This document shows, piece after piece, positions 1 through 9,531 of a stretch of DNA of 64,000 nucleotides. Position 1 is the stretch's first letter; every line of letters starts with the position of its first letter. Under the pieces are notes generated by a model. That model saw only the letters and a list, made by a program, of their open reading frames with translations. It did no database searches and had not been told where the DNA came from. The stretch spans positions 1,178,001-1,242,000 of the forward strand of contig NZ_CP101824.1 of NCBI RefSeq assembly GCF_024498195.1, in the 5' to 3' direction. The position numbers were made by a program, and so were the translations under genes. This stretch comes from Halovivax cerinus. Its GTDB lineage: Archaea > Halobacteriota > Halobacteria > Halobacteriales > Natrialbaceae.

Positions 1-103
1 GGGCCGCCGCCGACACCCACTGCTGGGAACCGACCGTGAGCGAGAGTGAGGTAGACGGGGCGTGAGTCGAGTTCTGAGCGGCTCGGTGCGCTCCTCGTCG
101 ATG

Positions 104-493
104 CTACCCTTCGCACTCCATCTCCCGGAGAACCCTGCACTTGTCGGTCAGCGAGGTAGGCATCTCGGCTCTCGCCTGCAACAGCGTGTCCACGACGAAC
201 GCCGGTTCCGCGAAGTTCGGGCCCCGTTCGACGACAAACGCGTCCCGGTCCCAGTCGACGTATCCGCCATCGGAGAGGACGGGGAGATGGTGGTGCCGTA
301 ACTGGACGGCCAGCGTGTCGGGGTCGACCGTCTGGTTGGGGGAGACGGCCGCGTCAGGCAAGGGGAGGCCCTGTTCCGGGGGTGCTTCGAGTAACGAGAT
401 GATGACCTCCCGCCTCGGCTCGGCGGAGAGGGCATCGTACAGTCGGTCCCACCGTTCTGCCCACGCCCGCTCACCTGGCGTGTCGGGGGTCAT
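104..493 (-). CDS. Haloarchaeal HTH-domain protein (DUF7344-like)
   Basis: Small acidic protein of about 129 aa with a winged-helix-like layout. An N-terminal helix carries a motif of the form RWDRLYDALSAEPRREVI, typical of haloarchaeal ArsR-like regulators. A recognition-helix region follows (QLRHHHLPVLSDGGYVDWD). I infer a DNA-binding regulator; target unknown. The ATG at 493 is preferred over an upstream GTG at 514 because a TATA-like stretch on the minus strand at about 526-536 would place the transcript start a few bases before 493. It stands alone, facing away from the window edge. Confidence 0.7.
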   Translation of the reverse strand: MTPDTPGERAWAERWDRLYDALSAEPRREVIISLLEAPPEQGLPLPDAAVSPNQTVDPDTLAVQLRHHHLPVLSDGGYVDWDRDAFVVERGPNFAEPAFVVDTLLQARAEMPTSLTDKCRVLREMECEG

Positions 494-755
494 ACCCCTT
501 CCATCGGCGACCACTCACTTATACTTGCTAGTGTGTGACTCACGTGGATTGTGTGGCGAGCCGAAATCGGACCGCACCGATCGGCCACGGCGTCCAACAC
601 GTCGGTGGGGGAGTCGACCCACGTCCGGCGACGTATTGGGCACCTCGTCGGTGGACTGCGAAGAATTCGATCGAGAAAACCGGGTCGCGAGAACCGGAGA
701 CGGGGTCGCGCGGCCGATCCGCGGTCGAACCAGCGGCTACCCCGCGAGATTTATC

Positions 756-1349
756 CTACCGCCGACCGGTAACGTGCGTCTGATCGTGATCGGGGAAGCA
801 CTCCGCGACGGCGTCCTGTCCGCCCTCGGCGGCGATCACGGCCCGCAACTCGGCCTCGTAGTCCGCGCGGTGAATCTCCTCGCTCGGCCCCACGGTCACG
901 TCGAGCGTCGAGTCGACCAGTCGATCGACCGCGCCGCGACCGAAGCCCGACAGCGGGGCGACGTAGTCGACGTCGTGGCGATCTTCGAGACTCTGGGCCT
1001 GCGCACGCGAAACCGTCGGGACGCGGTCGTCGCGGCGTGTGCCGTCTGCGATGGCGTCGAAGTCGTCCGCGCCAGCCAGCGCCTCCAGCGCCTCCCGGTG
1101 GACGTGCTGGATACCGTTTCGGGGGAAGCCGTCCTCGCGGATTCGGGTGGCGGCGTCCTCGGCGACCGACTCGTCGAGTTCGATTCGACGGAACGGCAAG
1201 TCGAGTTCCGCGGCCGCGCGCTCGGCGTGTCGCCAGTCGTCCGTGATGCCGAAGTGGGCGGTAGCGAGCGTCACGTCGTAGAAGTTCTCCAGGAGCAACG
1301 CGGCGAGCGTCGAGTCCTTGCCGCCGCTGTACAGCAGTCCCAGTCGCAT
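756..1349 (-). CDS. PP-loop ATP pyrophosphatase family protein
   Basis: A 197-aa N-type ATP pyrophosphatase. The PP-loop SGGKDS sits at residues 8-13 of a very short N-terminus, followed by Rossmann-type alternation. Such domains adenylate a substrate for amide or thiol transfer; the substrate here is unknown. The stop of the PDCD5 gene and this ATG overlap as TAATG at 1349, so the two are translationally coupled. S19e, PDCD5 and a PP-loop protein are commonly neighbours in haloarchaea, which suggests a link to translation or tRNA/diphthamide-type modification, but that is inference. Confidence 0.8.
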   Translation of the reverse strand: MRLGLLYSGGKDSTLAALLLENFYDVTLATAHFGITDDWRHAERAAAELDLPFRRIELDESVAEDAATRIREDGFPRNGIQHVHREALEALAGADDFDAIADGTRRDDRVPTVSRAQAQSLEDRHDVDYVAPLSGFGRGAVDRLVDSTLDVTVGPSEEIHRADYEAELRAVIAAEGGQDAVAECFPDHDQTHVTGRR

Positions 1350-1696
1350 TAGCGTCGGCGGATGTCGAAGCTCTTGGATTCGGGCTTCAGTTCGTTCAGC
1401 AACTGCTTCATCTTCTCGTCGTCGATCTTGCCCTGGATGCGCCCGCTCCGGGCGAGCGCGATGACCTGCTGTTCGACCTGCTGGCCGAATCCCTCTTTGC
1501 TCATCTTCACCGTGTTGAGTCGCTTGCGCGCGTCGTCGGTGAGGTGCTGTCGCAGTACGGCCTTCTTCTGGGCTTCGGCCTGTTGCTGGGCGGCCTGCTG
1601 GGCCTCCGCGTTCGAACCCTGCGAGTCGGCCTGGTCTTTCAACTCCTGCATGCGTTCCTTTCGGAGTTCGTCGAGTTCGTCGTCCCCGTTGCTCAT
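1349..1696 (-). CDS. PDCD5-family DNA-binding protein
   Basis: 115 aa, highly charged and helical, with a Gln/Ala-rich coiled segment (about residues 25-50) and the conserved core around [17 protein letters not shown]. The end is basic (SFDIRRR). This is the archaeal homologue of eukaryotic PDCD5/TFAR19, a small three-helix protein associated with nucleic acids and, in other organisms, chaperonin/prefoldin. Length fits the family (110-120 aa). It lies downstream of S19e on the same strand, about 90 bp away, and overlaps the next gene by one base. Confidence 0.9.
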   Translation of the reverse strand: MSNGDDELDELRKERMQELKDQADSQGSNAEAQQAAQQQAEAQKKAVLRQHLTDDARKRLNTVKMSKEGFGQQVEQQVIALARSGRIQGKIDDEKMKQLLNELKPESKSFDIRRR

Positions 1697-1786
1697 ACGT
1701 GTGCGGTTGGGTCGCTGCGGGGAAAATGATTACGGAGGCGACCGAGCCGGTCGGGGCGCTGTGGCACCCGACCGCCGGAACCGGCC

Positions 1787-2242
1787 TCAGGCGTAGCGTT
1801 CGAGTTCCGGTCGGTCCAGGTCCGAGAGGACTTCACCTGCGGTGTCGTCGAGCAGGCTGCGACCCTCGGCGGTGATACGCCGACCCTGGCCTTCGGCGGT
1901 CTCGACGTATCCGGCGTCCTCCAGCTGCTGGAGGATCGTTCGGATGACGTTCTTCGAGCCGTCGGCGCGCTTGTCGGGGGCGACGCGGTAGCGGTTCGAA
2001 CCGCGCTTCGAGCCGCCGTACTCCGTCGAGAGCCGCTCGACGCCGACGGGGCCGGTGTCGGCGACCTTGCGAAGGAGGCTGGCCGCGCGGGTCGCCCAGA
2101 AGTCCTCCTGTTCGGGGGGCAGTTCGTTCCCGACGCCGCCTTTCGCGAACGGCGCCCAGTCGGGTTCGTCGAGTTCGTCGTCGAGGTCCGCGGCGAGCGC
2201 CTCGATGAGGGCGTCGACCGGGACGTCGTACATCGTAGCCAT
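1787..2242 (-). CDS. rps19e: 30S ribosomal protein S19e
   Basis: 151 aa from MATMYDVPVDALIEAL to ELERYA. It shows the S19e winged-helix fold: FWATRAASLLRKV, then GVERLSTEYGGSKRGSNRYRVAP with the conserved basic loop, then a C-terminal helix-turn (ILQQLEDAGYVE). S19e is part of the small-subunit head and is needed for late 18S/16S processing in eukaryotes and archaea. The frame stays open far upstream, but homology begins at the ATG at 2242, and a TATA-like TTTTATG lies about 22-30 bp upstream on the minus strand. Confidence 0.95.
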   Translation of the reverse strand: MATMYDVPVDALIEALAADLDDELDEPDWAPFAKGGVGNELPPEQEDFWATRAASLLRKVADTGPVGVERLSTEYGGSKRGSNRYRVAPDKRADGSKNVIRTILQQLEDAGYVETAEGQGRRITAEGRSLLDDTAGEVLSDLDRPELERYA

Positions 2243-2512
2243 TGCAGGTGCGTATCCAGCGCCCGCATAAAACAACATCGGTGTCGTCCGGGCGCGTGCG
2301 CCGCGTCCCCACGCCTCGGCCGCTCGTGCCCACGACCGCCCGGTTCGCCTCGCCAGGGAGCGCGGTGAACCACCGTCCGCTGCGCCGCCAGGGGGACCTG
2401 CGGATGTATGCGCTTTCGCCGCTCCGACGCCTTCTTCCCGCCACCCGTTCCCTTCGGCGTCGAACCCGCCGTCTCCGGTTCGCTTTTCTCGCGGGCCGCC
2501 CAAACCGCTCCC

Positions 2513-3451
2513 ATGAACGAGCGGGCGGCACTCACGCTCCTCGGCGACGAACTCGCCCACGCGGGTGACGACGCGGCCGTCGTCGGCGGGCAGGTCCTGA
2601 CGACGGACATGCTCCACGAGACGACGGACTTCCCCGAGGGGACCACGCGCTACACGGCTGGCTGGCGGGCGGTCGGTGCCTCGCTGTCGGACGTGGCGGC
2701 GATGGGTGCGGAAGCGACGGCAGCGGTAGCCGTCTACGCCGCGCCGGCATTCGATGACGACGACCTGCTCGCGTTCGTCGCGGGTGCCCAGGACGTCTGC
2801 GAGCGCGTCGGCGCGCGCTACGTCGGCGGCGATCTGGACCACCACGCGGAGTTCACCGTGGCCACCACCGCGCTCGGCCGGGTGCCGGACGGATCCGGCG
2901 CGACGGACTCCGGGACCGATGACGCTTCACCGCTGCCCGACGTCGGTCCCGTCCGCCGCAGCGGTGCACGGCCGGGCGACGTCGTCTGCGTCACGGGTTC
3001 GCTCGGCCGGAGCGCCGCCGCCCTCGAACGCTTCGACCGGGGCGAGGACGACCGGGCGAACGACCTGTTTCGCTTCGATCCCCGGGTCGCGACGGGTCTC
3101 GCCGTCGCTCCGCACGCGAGCGCGATGATGGATTCGAGCGACGGCCTGGCCCGATCGCTGCACCAGCTCGCCGACGCCTCGGACTGTGGCTTCGCGATCG
3201 AGTCCGACCGGGTGCCGATCCACGACGAACTCGCGGCGGTCGCTGCGACCGAACCGGCCGACGACGTTCTCGAGGCGGCGATCACGTTCGGTGAGGACTT
3301 CGAGCTGGTGTTCACCGTCTCGCGGGACGACCTCCCGGACGTGCGCACAGCCGCACCGGTCGACGTCACGGTCGTCGGGGACGTCGTCGACGCCGACGTG
3401 ACGATGGACGACCGGTCGCTGGCCGACGAGGGGTACGATCACGGTGGTTAA
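2513..3451 (+). CDS. thiL: Thiamine-monophosphate kinase
   Basis: 312 aa, PurM/ThiL fold. It phosphorylates thiamine monophosphate to thiamine diphosphate with ATP. Visible family features: GDDAAVV near the N-terminus, TTDMLHETTDFP, a GASLSDVAAMGA helix, a YVGGDLD metal-binding stretch, and MDSSDGLARSLHQL followed by GEDFELVF near the C-terminus. The frame is open upstream, but the ATG at 2513 matches the usual N-terminus. It is divergent from S19e and convergent with the site-2 protease gene. A thiamine-type ABC transporter lies at 51.6-55.7 kb, so uptake and activation genes share the window. Confidence 0.92.
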   Translation: MNERAALTLLGDELAHAGDDAAVVGGQVLTTDMLHETTDFPEGTTRYTAGWRAVGASLSDVAAMGAEATAAVAVYAAPAFDDDDLLAFVAGAQDVCERVGARYVGGDLDHHAEFTVATTALGRVPDGSGATDSGTDDASPLPDVGPVRRSGARPGDVVCVTGSLGRSAAALERFDRGEDDRANDLFRFDPRVATGLAVAPHASAMMDSSDGLARSLHQLADASDCGFAIESDRVPIHDELAAVAATEPADDVLEAAITFGEDFELVFTVSRDDLPDVRTAAPVDVTVVGDVVDADVTMDDRSLADEGYDHGG

Positions 3452-3478
3452 CGGTCGAAGCGAGGGATAGAGACCGGT

Positions 3479-4597
3479 TCAGCCGACGAGTTCGATCGGC
3501 ACGAGGGTGAAACACGTTGCGCCGAGGACGAACGTGAGGACGCCGAGCGCCAGTCTTCGCGGTCCGAGTCGCTCTTCGACGACGGGCTCTGCTGGCCCGG
3601 CGATCGCCAGGAGCGTCGTCAGGACACCCCAGAGGATCCAGACCGAGGCGCCTTGCCCCGTGGTGTCTGTGAGGACGTAGAGGTAGCCTGCGAGGCCGAG
3701 CAGGGCAGCGGGGACGAGCGCAGCGACGGTCTCCTGGGCGGGGCCGATCATCGCGCGGAGGATGTGGCCGCCGTCTAGCTGGCCGACCGGGATGAGGTTG
3801 AGGACCGTGACGAACATGCCGACCCAGCCCCCGATGACGACCGGGTTCACCATCGTCGTCGGGTCGCCGCGGTAGAGGGACTGGCCGAAGATCGCGGCGA
3901 GTCCCTCCAGCAAGACCGGGAAGCCGAGTTTCAGCTGAATCGCGTCGGGGCTCTCGACGACGGCTTCGGGCGCGTGGATCGGGTCCATGTGGAGGCCGAC
4001 GGTGGTGACCGCGACCGTGGCGACGAACCCGGCGAGCGGGCCGGCGACGCCGATGTCGAACAGCGCCTTCCGGCTCGGCATTCGGCCGTTCATCTTGATC
4101 ACGGCACCGAGCGTGCCGATCAGGGTCGGCACGGGGATGAAGTACGGAAGTGAGGCCTCGACGCGGTGGTACCGACTGGCGACGTAGTGTCCCATCTCGT
4201 GGACGCCGAGGACGAACAGGATCGCCGCGGAGAACGGCCACGCCTCGAGGATCGTGGCGGGCTCGGCGAACGGGTCGATGTGGTACCAGAACGAGCCGGC
4301 GAACAGCGTCGAGAGTACCGTCGCGACGAACAGGGCGAGGTGTCTCCACGGCACGCCGTCGATGCCGAGAGATTGCGGTTCGGCGACCAGTGCCACCTGC
4401 CCCCGGGTGCCGCGCAACTCGAGATCGTAGCCCGCGTCGTGAAACGCCGGCCAGAGTTCACGAGCGACGGCGTCCGGCGGGACGCGGGGCTGTCCGACGT
4501 AGACGAGTTTCTCCGTCGATTTGTGGACCTCGTTCACAGCGAACACCGACTCGATCGTCTCCAGTGACGGTCCGTCGGCGGGCGACTCGACTGCCAT
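3479..4597 (-). CDS. Site-2-protease family zinc metalloprotease (M50)
   Basis: 372-aa polytopic membrane protein. The zinc-binding HEMGH lies at residues 133-137 within a hydrophobic helix, and a second conserved motif, PVGQLDGGH, supplies the third ligand. Several further transmembrane stretches follow, ending in an aliphatic helix. Site-2 proteases cut transmembrane substrates inside the membrane. The ATG at 4597 (MAVESPAD) is chosen; a second ATG at 4624 (MRPDDQRR) is possible. It converges on thiL with a 27-bp gap. The substrate cannot be told from sequence. Confidence 0.9.
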   Translation of the reverse strand: MAVESPADGPSLETIESVFAVNEVHKSTEKLVYVGQPRVPPDAVARELWPAFHDAGYDLELRGTRGQVALVAEPQSLGIDGVPWRHLALFVATVLSTLFAGSFWYHIDPFAEPATILEAWPFSAAILFVLGVHEMGHYVASRYHRVEASLPYFIPVPTLIGTLGAVIKMNGRMPSRKALFDIGVAGPLAGFVATVAVTTVGLHMDPIHAPEAVVESPDAIQLKLGFPVLLEGLAAIFGQSLYRGDPTTMVNPVVIGGWVGMFVTVLNLIPVGQLDGGHILRAMIGPAQETVAALVPAALLGLAGYLYVLTDTTGQGASVWILWGVLTTLLAIAGPAEPVVEERLGPRRLALGVLTFVLGATCFTLVPIELVG

Positions 4598-4781
4598 CGT
4601 CCGTCGTTGGTCGTCGGGCCGCATAAATCGCCTGTTGGCTCGCAGCGTTCGATCACCGCCGACGTCGCGGCGGTCCGTCGGAATCGACTGTGTCGTCACT
4701 CCTCGACTGGCGTTCGGAAAATGGGGTCGCGAATGCAGGGTTCGGGCGGGGACCCGGCGGTTCTCGCTCGGCGATTCCCGA

Positions 4782-5021
4782 TCAGGCCGCCTCGACGCGC
4801 CACGTGGTCGCGCTCGTGTAGGACCACTTCTCGACCTCGAGGTCGTCGGCGGACTCCGAGAGTGTAACCATGAGCGCGCCGATCTCCTTCGGTGAGAGAC
4901 CGACGTCGTCGGCGATGAACTTGCCTTTGAAGTACATCTCGCCGTCTTCGGCGCGTTCGCGCAGGTACTGCTTCAGGCGGCGACGCTTGGAATCGGTGGA
5001 GGGTGATGCAGTTGTGCTCAT
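4782..5021 (-). CDS. DUF7123-type small protein
   Basis: 79 aa, beginning MSTTASPSTDSKRRRLKQYL and ending in a WRVEAA tail. It looks like a mini winged helix: a basic N-terminal helix, a FIADDVGLSPKEIGALMVTL helix-turn-helix-like segment, then strands. It is widespread and uncharacterised in haloarchaea; DNA binding is inferred. A minus-strand TATA-like box (TTTATAAC, about 5050-5058) sits about 30 bp before the ATG at 5021, so the mRNA is probably leaderless, which decides this start over an upstream in-frame ATG at 5036. Confidence 0.8.
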   Translation of the reverse strand: MSTTASPSTDSKRRRLKQYLRERAEDGEMYFKGKFIADDVGLSPKEIGALMVTLSESADDLEVEKWSYTSATTWRVEAA

Positions 5022-5537
5022 CGTCGTCTGGTCCAACCGGCCGGGATATGTTATAAAGGCAGGTTACTTCGACACGTTTCACTTTCGTTCACGCTACCGG
5101 CCGGTAATGAATCGATATCTGGATTCGAACGAACTATTCAGAACTCGCTAAGGGACAATTAGACGTTTTAGAAACGACTCTGACATTTTATTTCTACCAA
5201 AATAAGATCTCACAAAACACCGCGTCTGTTTGTCAAATAAAATGGAAGATTCTGGGAGATTGAATACTTTGGGGCTCTTCTCTCGCACGTCGCCCGCCGA
5301 AACGCGTCGGTAGTGACGCACTCGACGGATCGGTTGTGGACGCGAGTGGTGATCAGTAGCGCTGGGACGGCGTCGTGACTGTCGGTGGACACTGACAGCA
5401 GTTGGCCCGTGTCGAAAAGAGAACGCCGCGGTTCCCGAACCGTCGCTCACTACCGTCCACGTTCGCTGTCTCGATTCTGCTGTCCGAACGGTGGACGCGT
5501 GACGGATCGACGACCGGCGACTCGTCTCGTCGGCGGG
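5022..5537. other. Intergenic region with AT-rich core
   Basis: It holds the TATA box of the DUF7123-type gene at its left end. The middle, about 5150-5275, is much richer in A/T than the rest of the chromosome (long T and A runs). The remainder is normal GC. A 100-codon open frame on the minus strand (5148-5450) has biased, non-acidic composition and no recognisable motif, so I do not call it. No RNA gene seen. Confidence 0.5.
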
Positions 5538-7325
5538 TTACGGGTAGACGGTGCCGTTGACCTCTATCTCGTTCCCGCTGCCGCCGGAGACGGACGCCGG
5601 GGCGGTGCCGTTCCCGTTGGCGCTGTTCCCGGTACCGCGCGTATCGTCCGAGTTGTTCACCTGGAATCCGTGGTTTCCGTTGGTGTCGGCGGTGTTCTTG
5701 GAGAGGACGTTCCCGTCGGAATCGACGACGTGGACGCCGTCATCGCCGTTATCGCTGGTCGTGTTTCCTTTGATCGTGTTCTCGTCCGACTCGTCTACGT
5801 TGATGCCGTCTCTCTCGTTGTCGTTGGCCGTGTTGTTCTTGATCGCGTTCTCGTGGGAGTTGTCGAGGGTAATGCCATCTCCATCGTCGCCGTTGTTGTC
5901 GTCGCCGTTCTCGTTCGCGACGTTCTTTGCGATCGTGTTCTTGTTGGAGTCGTTGAGGTCGATACCGTCGTCGTCGTTCTCGCTCGCGTCGGACTTCTTG
6001 ACTGTGTTCTTGTGCGAGTAGTCGAGGTCGATCCCGTCTTCGCCGTTACCGGTCGCCTCGACCTTCGCGATCGTGTTTTTCTTCGACCCGTCGAGATCGA
6101 TGCCGTCGTCGCCATTGTCGCTCGCGCGGATCTTTTTGAGGGTGTTTTTGTGCGACAGCGTGAGCTGGACACCGTCGTCGTCGTTCTCCGTGGCGAGTAC
6201 GTACGAGAGTGCGTTCTTCTTCGAGCCGAGCAGGTGAACGCCGTCGAACCCGTTCATCCGCGCTTCGAGACGCGTGATCTCGTTGCCCTTCGACAGGGCG
6301 AGAGCTAACCCGACGAAGTCGTTGTCGTTCATCTCGTTCTTCTTGATAGTGTTGTCGTCGGATTTCCAGAGGACGGCCCCGAAGGCGTTTCGCCAGGACC
6401 GGTTTTTGACGAGTGCGTTCCCGTCTGCTTTCACGAACAGGAACCCTACGCCGTAGTTGTCGGCCGGGTTGTTCCACGTGAGCGTGTTCCGGCTCGACTT
6501 GTGGAGGACGAACCCGAGCGCGTTGAAACACGCGACGTTGGACTTCAGGGTAGACTTGTCGGACCGGTAGAGGTAGTACCCGGCCAGCGCATCGTCGACC
6601 CGGTTGTCGTAGATCGTCCCGCCTTTCGTGTGCAAGAAGGCGATCCCGACGGTACAATCCTCGACGGTGAGGTTCTTGACCGTCACGTTGGAGAGTCGCT
6701 CTCGGGAGTCGCCCTTTTTCCCGTCTTTCTTACCACTGCCGTGTCCCTTCTTGTGGTGCTTCCCGTGGGAATGCGGTCGAGCGAGGACGCCGATCGACCC
6801 CACGTCCCACGGTTGTGGTCGCTCACCGTTCACGCCCAGAGCGCCGTCAGTGAACGACTCGAGTCCGATCGAGTCGTCGAGCGAGCCGTCGCCGAGTGAA
6901 TCCATATCGAACGACCCGTCGTCGAGCGAGTCGAGGTCGATCGCGGACGGGTTCATACTCCCGTTTACGTTTCCGTCGCAGTAGATCGTGTGGCCGTTTC
7001 CGTCGAGCGTGACGTCGCTCGCGTGGATCTCGATGCAGGCGTGCGTGTGGCCGTGGTGACCGTGATGGCCATCGCACCCGCACCGCTCGCCGTTCCCGTT
7101 GGGATCGTAGTTCAGGTCGTCCTTCAGGACGTAGTGGCCGGGCTCGTCGATGACGTAGCCGCAGTGGTCGATCACTGTAACGCCCTTCTTCTTGCGGTGG
7201 TCCTTCTCTTCGTCTTCACCTGCGCTCACGGCACCGCTTCCGAGCGCGAGTGCGCCCGTGGCGGCGGCGCCACGGAGGTACCATCGTCGCCCGATGCTGG
7301 AATCGCCGGTGTCATCGTCTGACAT
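5538..7325 (-). CDS. Tat-exported right-handed beta-helix repeat protein (NosD-like)
   Basis: About 595 aa. The N-terminus carries a twin-arginine signal (SIGRRWYLRGAAATGALALG) and an Ala-X-Ala-like cleavage region (GAVSAG). Residues after about 60 show a His-rich segment (HHGHHGHTHACIEIH) that could bind metal. At least ten imperfect repeats follow, of the type NTIKxNxAxxNGDDGIxLDxSxxN, each one coil of a parallel beta-helix. This is typical of NosD/CASH-type surface carbohydrate-active or copper-associated proteins. It is very Asp-rich, fitting an extracellular protein in high salt. A TATA-like TTATACC lies near 7368. Substrate unknown. Confidence 0.85.
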   Translation of the reverse strand: MSDDDTGDSSIGRRWYLRGAAATGALALGSGAVSAGEDEEKDHRKKKGVTVIDHCGYVIDEPGHYVLKDDLNYDPNGNGERCGCDGHHGHHGHTHACIEIHASDVTLDGNGHTIYCDGNVNGSMNPSAIDLDSLDDGSFDMDSLGDGSLDDSIGLESFTDGALGVNGERPQPWDVGSIGVLARPHSHGKHHKKGHGSGKKDGKKGDSRERLSNVTVKNLTVEDCTVGIAFLHTKGGTIYDNRVDDALAGYYLYRSDKSTLKSNVACFNALGFVLHKSSRNTLTWNNPADNYGVGFLFVKADGNALVKNRSWRNAFGAVLWKSDDNTIKKNEMNDNDFVGLALALSKGNEITRLEARMNGFDGVHLLGSKKNALSYVLATENDDDGVQLTLSHKNTLKKIRASDNGDDGIDLDGSKKNTIAKVEATGNGEDGIDLDYSHKNTVKKSDASENDDDGIDLNDSNKNTIAKNVANENGDDNNGDDGDGITLDNSHENAIKNNTANDNERDGINVDESDENTIKGNTTSDNGDDGVHVVDSDGNVLSKNTADTNGNHGFQVNNSDDTRGTGNSANGNGTAPASVSGGSGNEIEVNGTVYP

Positions 7326-7691
7326 GACGATTGAGGCCACCGTGACTGTCTATTTAGCTACGATGTAGGTATAATCGATCCGACCATTCGGGCTCCCGGT
7401 AAATACGCGAGTGACGGAGCGTACCGTATTCATTATCGTTCGGATCGCTGAAACGCGTATTTCGTTCGTACGGTACCCAGAATGGGCGGCTTACGGCCGG
7501 TACTGCGCTGAAAGGCCCGCCTACGAGGTCGAGCGCCCGTCGTCGTTCGACTGTATTCGGCGTGTACGGGGCGTTTGGCCGCAACTACCCTCCGTCGCGT
7601 TGCCCGGCGCCGCGGAACACGCGCCTGTCCCGAACGCAGGCCAGCGTGCCTCCTTCGACCGGTGTGCGATTCGAGCCGACGGCGGCGCGGG
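7326..7691. other. Intergenic region between beta-helix gene and moaE
   Basis: 366 bp without a supportable gene. The left end contains the minus-strand promoter of the beta-helix gene (TTATACC near 7368). The remainder downstream of moaE shows no conserved open frame, tRNA or clear terminator. Confidence 0.5.
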
Positions 7692-8519
7692 TCAGGATCG
7701 ATCGTGCGCCCAGAACTCGTCGTCGACGGTCACTTCTTTCTTGAACAGCGGTACTTCGTCTTTCAGCCGGTCGATACCGTCCTCGACCGCCCGAAACGCC
7801 TCCCGCCGGTGCCCCGCGAGGATCACGACGAAGACGATGTCCTCGCCGTCGCGAACGACGCCGGTCCGGTGGTGGAGTTCGACCCCGAAGACGCCGTCGC
7901 GCGCGGCGAGATCGGTTTCGATGACCGACAGTCGCTCGTCCGCCACGCCATCGTACGTTTCGAACTCCAGGTGTGTGGTCCGAACATCATCGGAGGACTC
8001 TTTCGCGCGCACGCGCCCTGTGAACGTCGCGATCGCCCCGGCTCGCTCGGCCTCCGGAGCAGAGGTGACGCGATCGACGAGGGAACCGAGCGTCTCGTAC
8101 GGTTCGCGCCCGTGGAGCGCTTCGAGTGCCGTCTCGACGTCCAGATCCCGGGGGTCTTCGAGAACGGCGAGCGGTTCGACCGCCGTCTCGATGGGCGTAC
8201 CGAGTACGATTTGCGGGTGACGAAGCCCGTCGACGCCGACGACGACGGCGTACTCACACGTGGTCGCGAGGTCGTCGATCGCGTCGGCGACGGTCAGCCC
8301 CGTTCCGGTCGCCGCCCAGTCCCCGTCGGCACCGAGCTCGTAGGTGACGTCGCCGCCCCGTGGGCCGCCCTCGGAGACGCTCGCCGTCCCGTCGGCGATC
8401 GTCGCGTCGTACCGGACGATACCGACCCGTCCCGCCCGTTCGAGCCGTGCGACGACCCGGTCGACCGTCTGCGAGAGCGCGTCGGCCGGCGCATCGCCGG
8501 TGATACCGAGTACGTACAT
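7692..8519 (-). CDS. moaE: Molybdopterin synthase catalytic subunit, N-terminally extended
   Basis: 275 aa. The C-terminal ~135 residues are MoaE: GAIATFTGRVR, then THLEFETYDGVADERL, then the active-site stretch VPLFKKEVTVDDEFW with the two conserved lysines. MoaE with MoaD inserts the dithiolene sulfurs into precursor Z. The N-terminal ~135 residues start MYVLGITGDAPADALSQ and resemble the MobB-like extension found on haloarchaeal MoaE proteins, although no clear Walker A remains. It lies alone, downstream of the RNase P RNA on the same strand. Confidence 0.9.
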   Translation of the reverse strand: MYVLGITGDAPADALSQTVDRVVARLERAGRVGIVRYDATIADGTASVSEGGPRGGDVTYELGADGDWAATGTGLTVADAIDDLATTCEYAVVVGVDGLRHPQIVLGTPIETAVEPLAVLEDPRDLDVETALEALHGREPYETLGSLVDRVTSAPEAERAGAIATFTGRVRAKESSDDVRTTHLEFETYDGVADERLSVIETDLAARDGVFGVELHHRTGVVRDGEDIVFVVILAGHRREAFRAVEDGIDRLKDEVPLFKKEVTVDDEFWAHDRS

Positions 8520-8599
8520 GGGTACTCCGTACCCGTCTTGGCGCTTGTAGCTGTCGTTGCCTCCTGCGGCTCGACCACGTGGCTACCGCTCGTCGGTTT

Positions 8600-9180
8600 C
8601 GATCGGGTGAGAGGAGTAAGCCCCCTTCTGTTCATCCCGGCATTTGGCTGAGCGTCCGCGCCCCCGCGGCGATGCCGCGGCGCGCCGAACTACCTGTGGC
8701 GCGGACTTGCACCGGTGGGGATTCGCCGTTCCATCGATCCTCGGCCGTCTGTGTGCGACCGGTCGCCTCTCCGGCGGCGGGTGCCGCCGTCGCGGTGCGG
8801 ACACCGCGTTCGCGACCCGCGGGTTCGAACCGCGTGTGTGGCGGCGTTGCCGCCTCACGTGCCGTGGTTCTCACGCGAGCGGACTCGCGGCGTTCGCCGC
8901 TCGCCGCATCGCGGTTCTCGTGCCAGCGGCACGTCGAACCGCGCACGCTCCGAACCACGTGTACGGTCGCACGCCCTCTGCGGGTTACCTCCCCTTCCTC
9001 GCGGTCGGGTTCGCACGCGTCATCGGTCGGGCCGAGACGTGTCGTTTCTGTTCCAGAGCCGGCGGTCTCCCGCCCCGGACTTGCGTCCGGTCACCCGTTC
9101 GGCAGGTGGGGGGACTTTCCTCGCAGGCGCGGCGCATCTCGGGTGGCCACGGTTCGCGCGTGGCAGCGCGTGAGATGGGA
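8600..9180 (-). ncRNA. rnpB: RNase P RNA
   Basis: RNA component of RNase P, which removes tRNA 5' leaders. Read on the minus strand, three conserved blocks occur in the right order: CR I GAGGAAAGTCC at 9112-9122; a CR IV-like stretch ending GGTGCAAGTCC at 8703-8713; and CR V AACAGAAGGGGGCTTAC at about 8616-8632, which closes helix P4. Many GC-rich hairpins lie between. No acidic reading frame crosses the region. The ends are approximate: the P1 strands could not be paired with certainty, and the 5' end may extend into the hairpin at 9189-9236. Confidence 0.88.
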
Positions 9181-9531
9181 CCGCGTTGGCTGCGTCGCGC
9201 GTCTCGACGAGACGGACGACGCTACTGACGCAGCCCACCTCGCGGTGGGTCGCGTCCGACGCGACTGACGTCGCGCTGTTGGCGTGACCACGCTGGCGTA
9301 CCATGGGCGCGGTCACGGTGCAGGGACGAACCGTGGCTTCGGGCGGTCCGTTCCCGATCTCCGGTGTACGGAGTCAGCGAGCGTCCCGTCACCGGGACGC
9401 ACGTCGCGGCAGCCGGGCTCTCTCACCCGTTTCAGGCTAGGGGACGCGTACATTTATGTCCCACGATCGTGACTCCTACAGGGGCGTTCGAATGGAAGCG
9501 TTTTTGGGTGGTAATCCCTATGTACTCCTGT
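9181..9531. other. Structured intergenic region upstream of RNase P RNA
   Basis: It contains a long-range inverted pair GCTGCGTC...GACGCAGC (9189-9236) and a tight hairpin CCCACC-TCGC-GGTGGG just after it. These could be the 5' part of the RNase P transcript on the minus strand or a separate structure. The right part leads into the AMMECR1 gene on the plus strand. No protein gene is supported. Confidence 0.4.

Noticed and set aside
5148-5450. 100-aa minus-strand ORF in the AT-rich gap
   Set aside because: No motif, Ser/Arg-rich composition and no promoter or partner; more likely chance.
8819-8836. GGGTTCGAACC, like a tRNA T-loop
   Set aside because: It is a palindrome inside the RNase P RNA region with no acceptor or anticodon arm around it.
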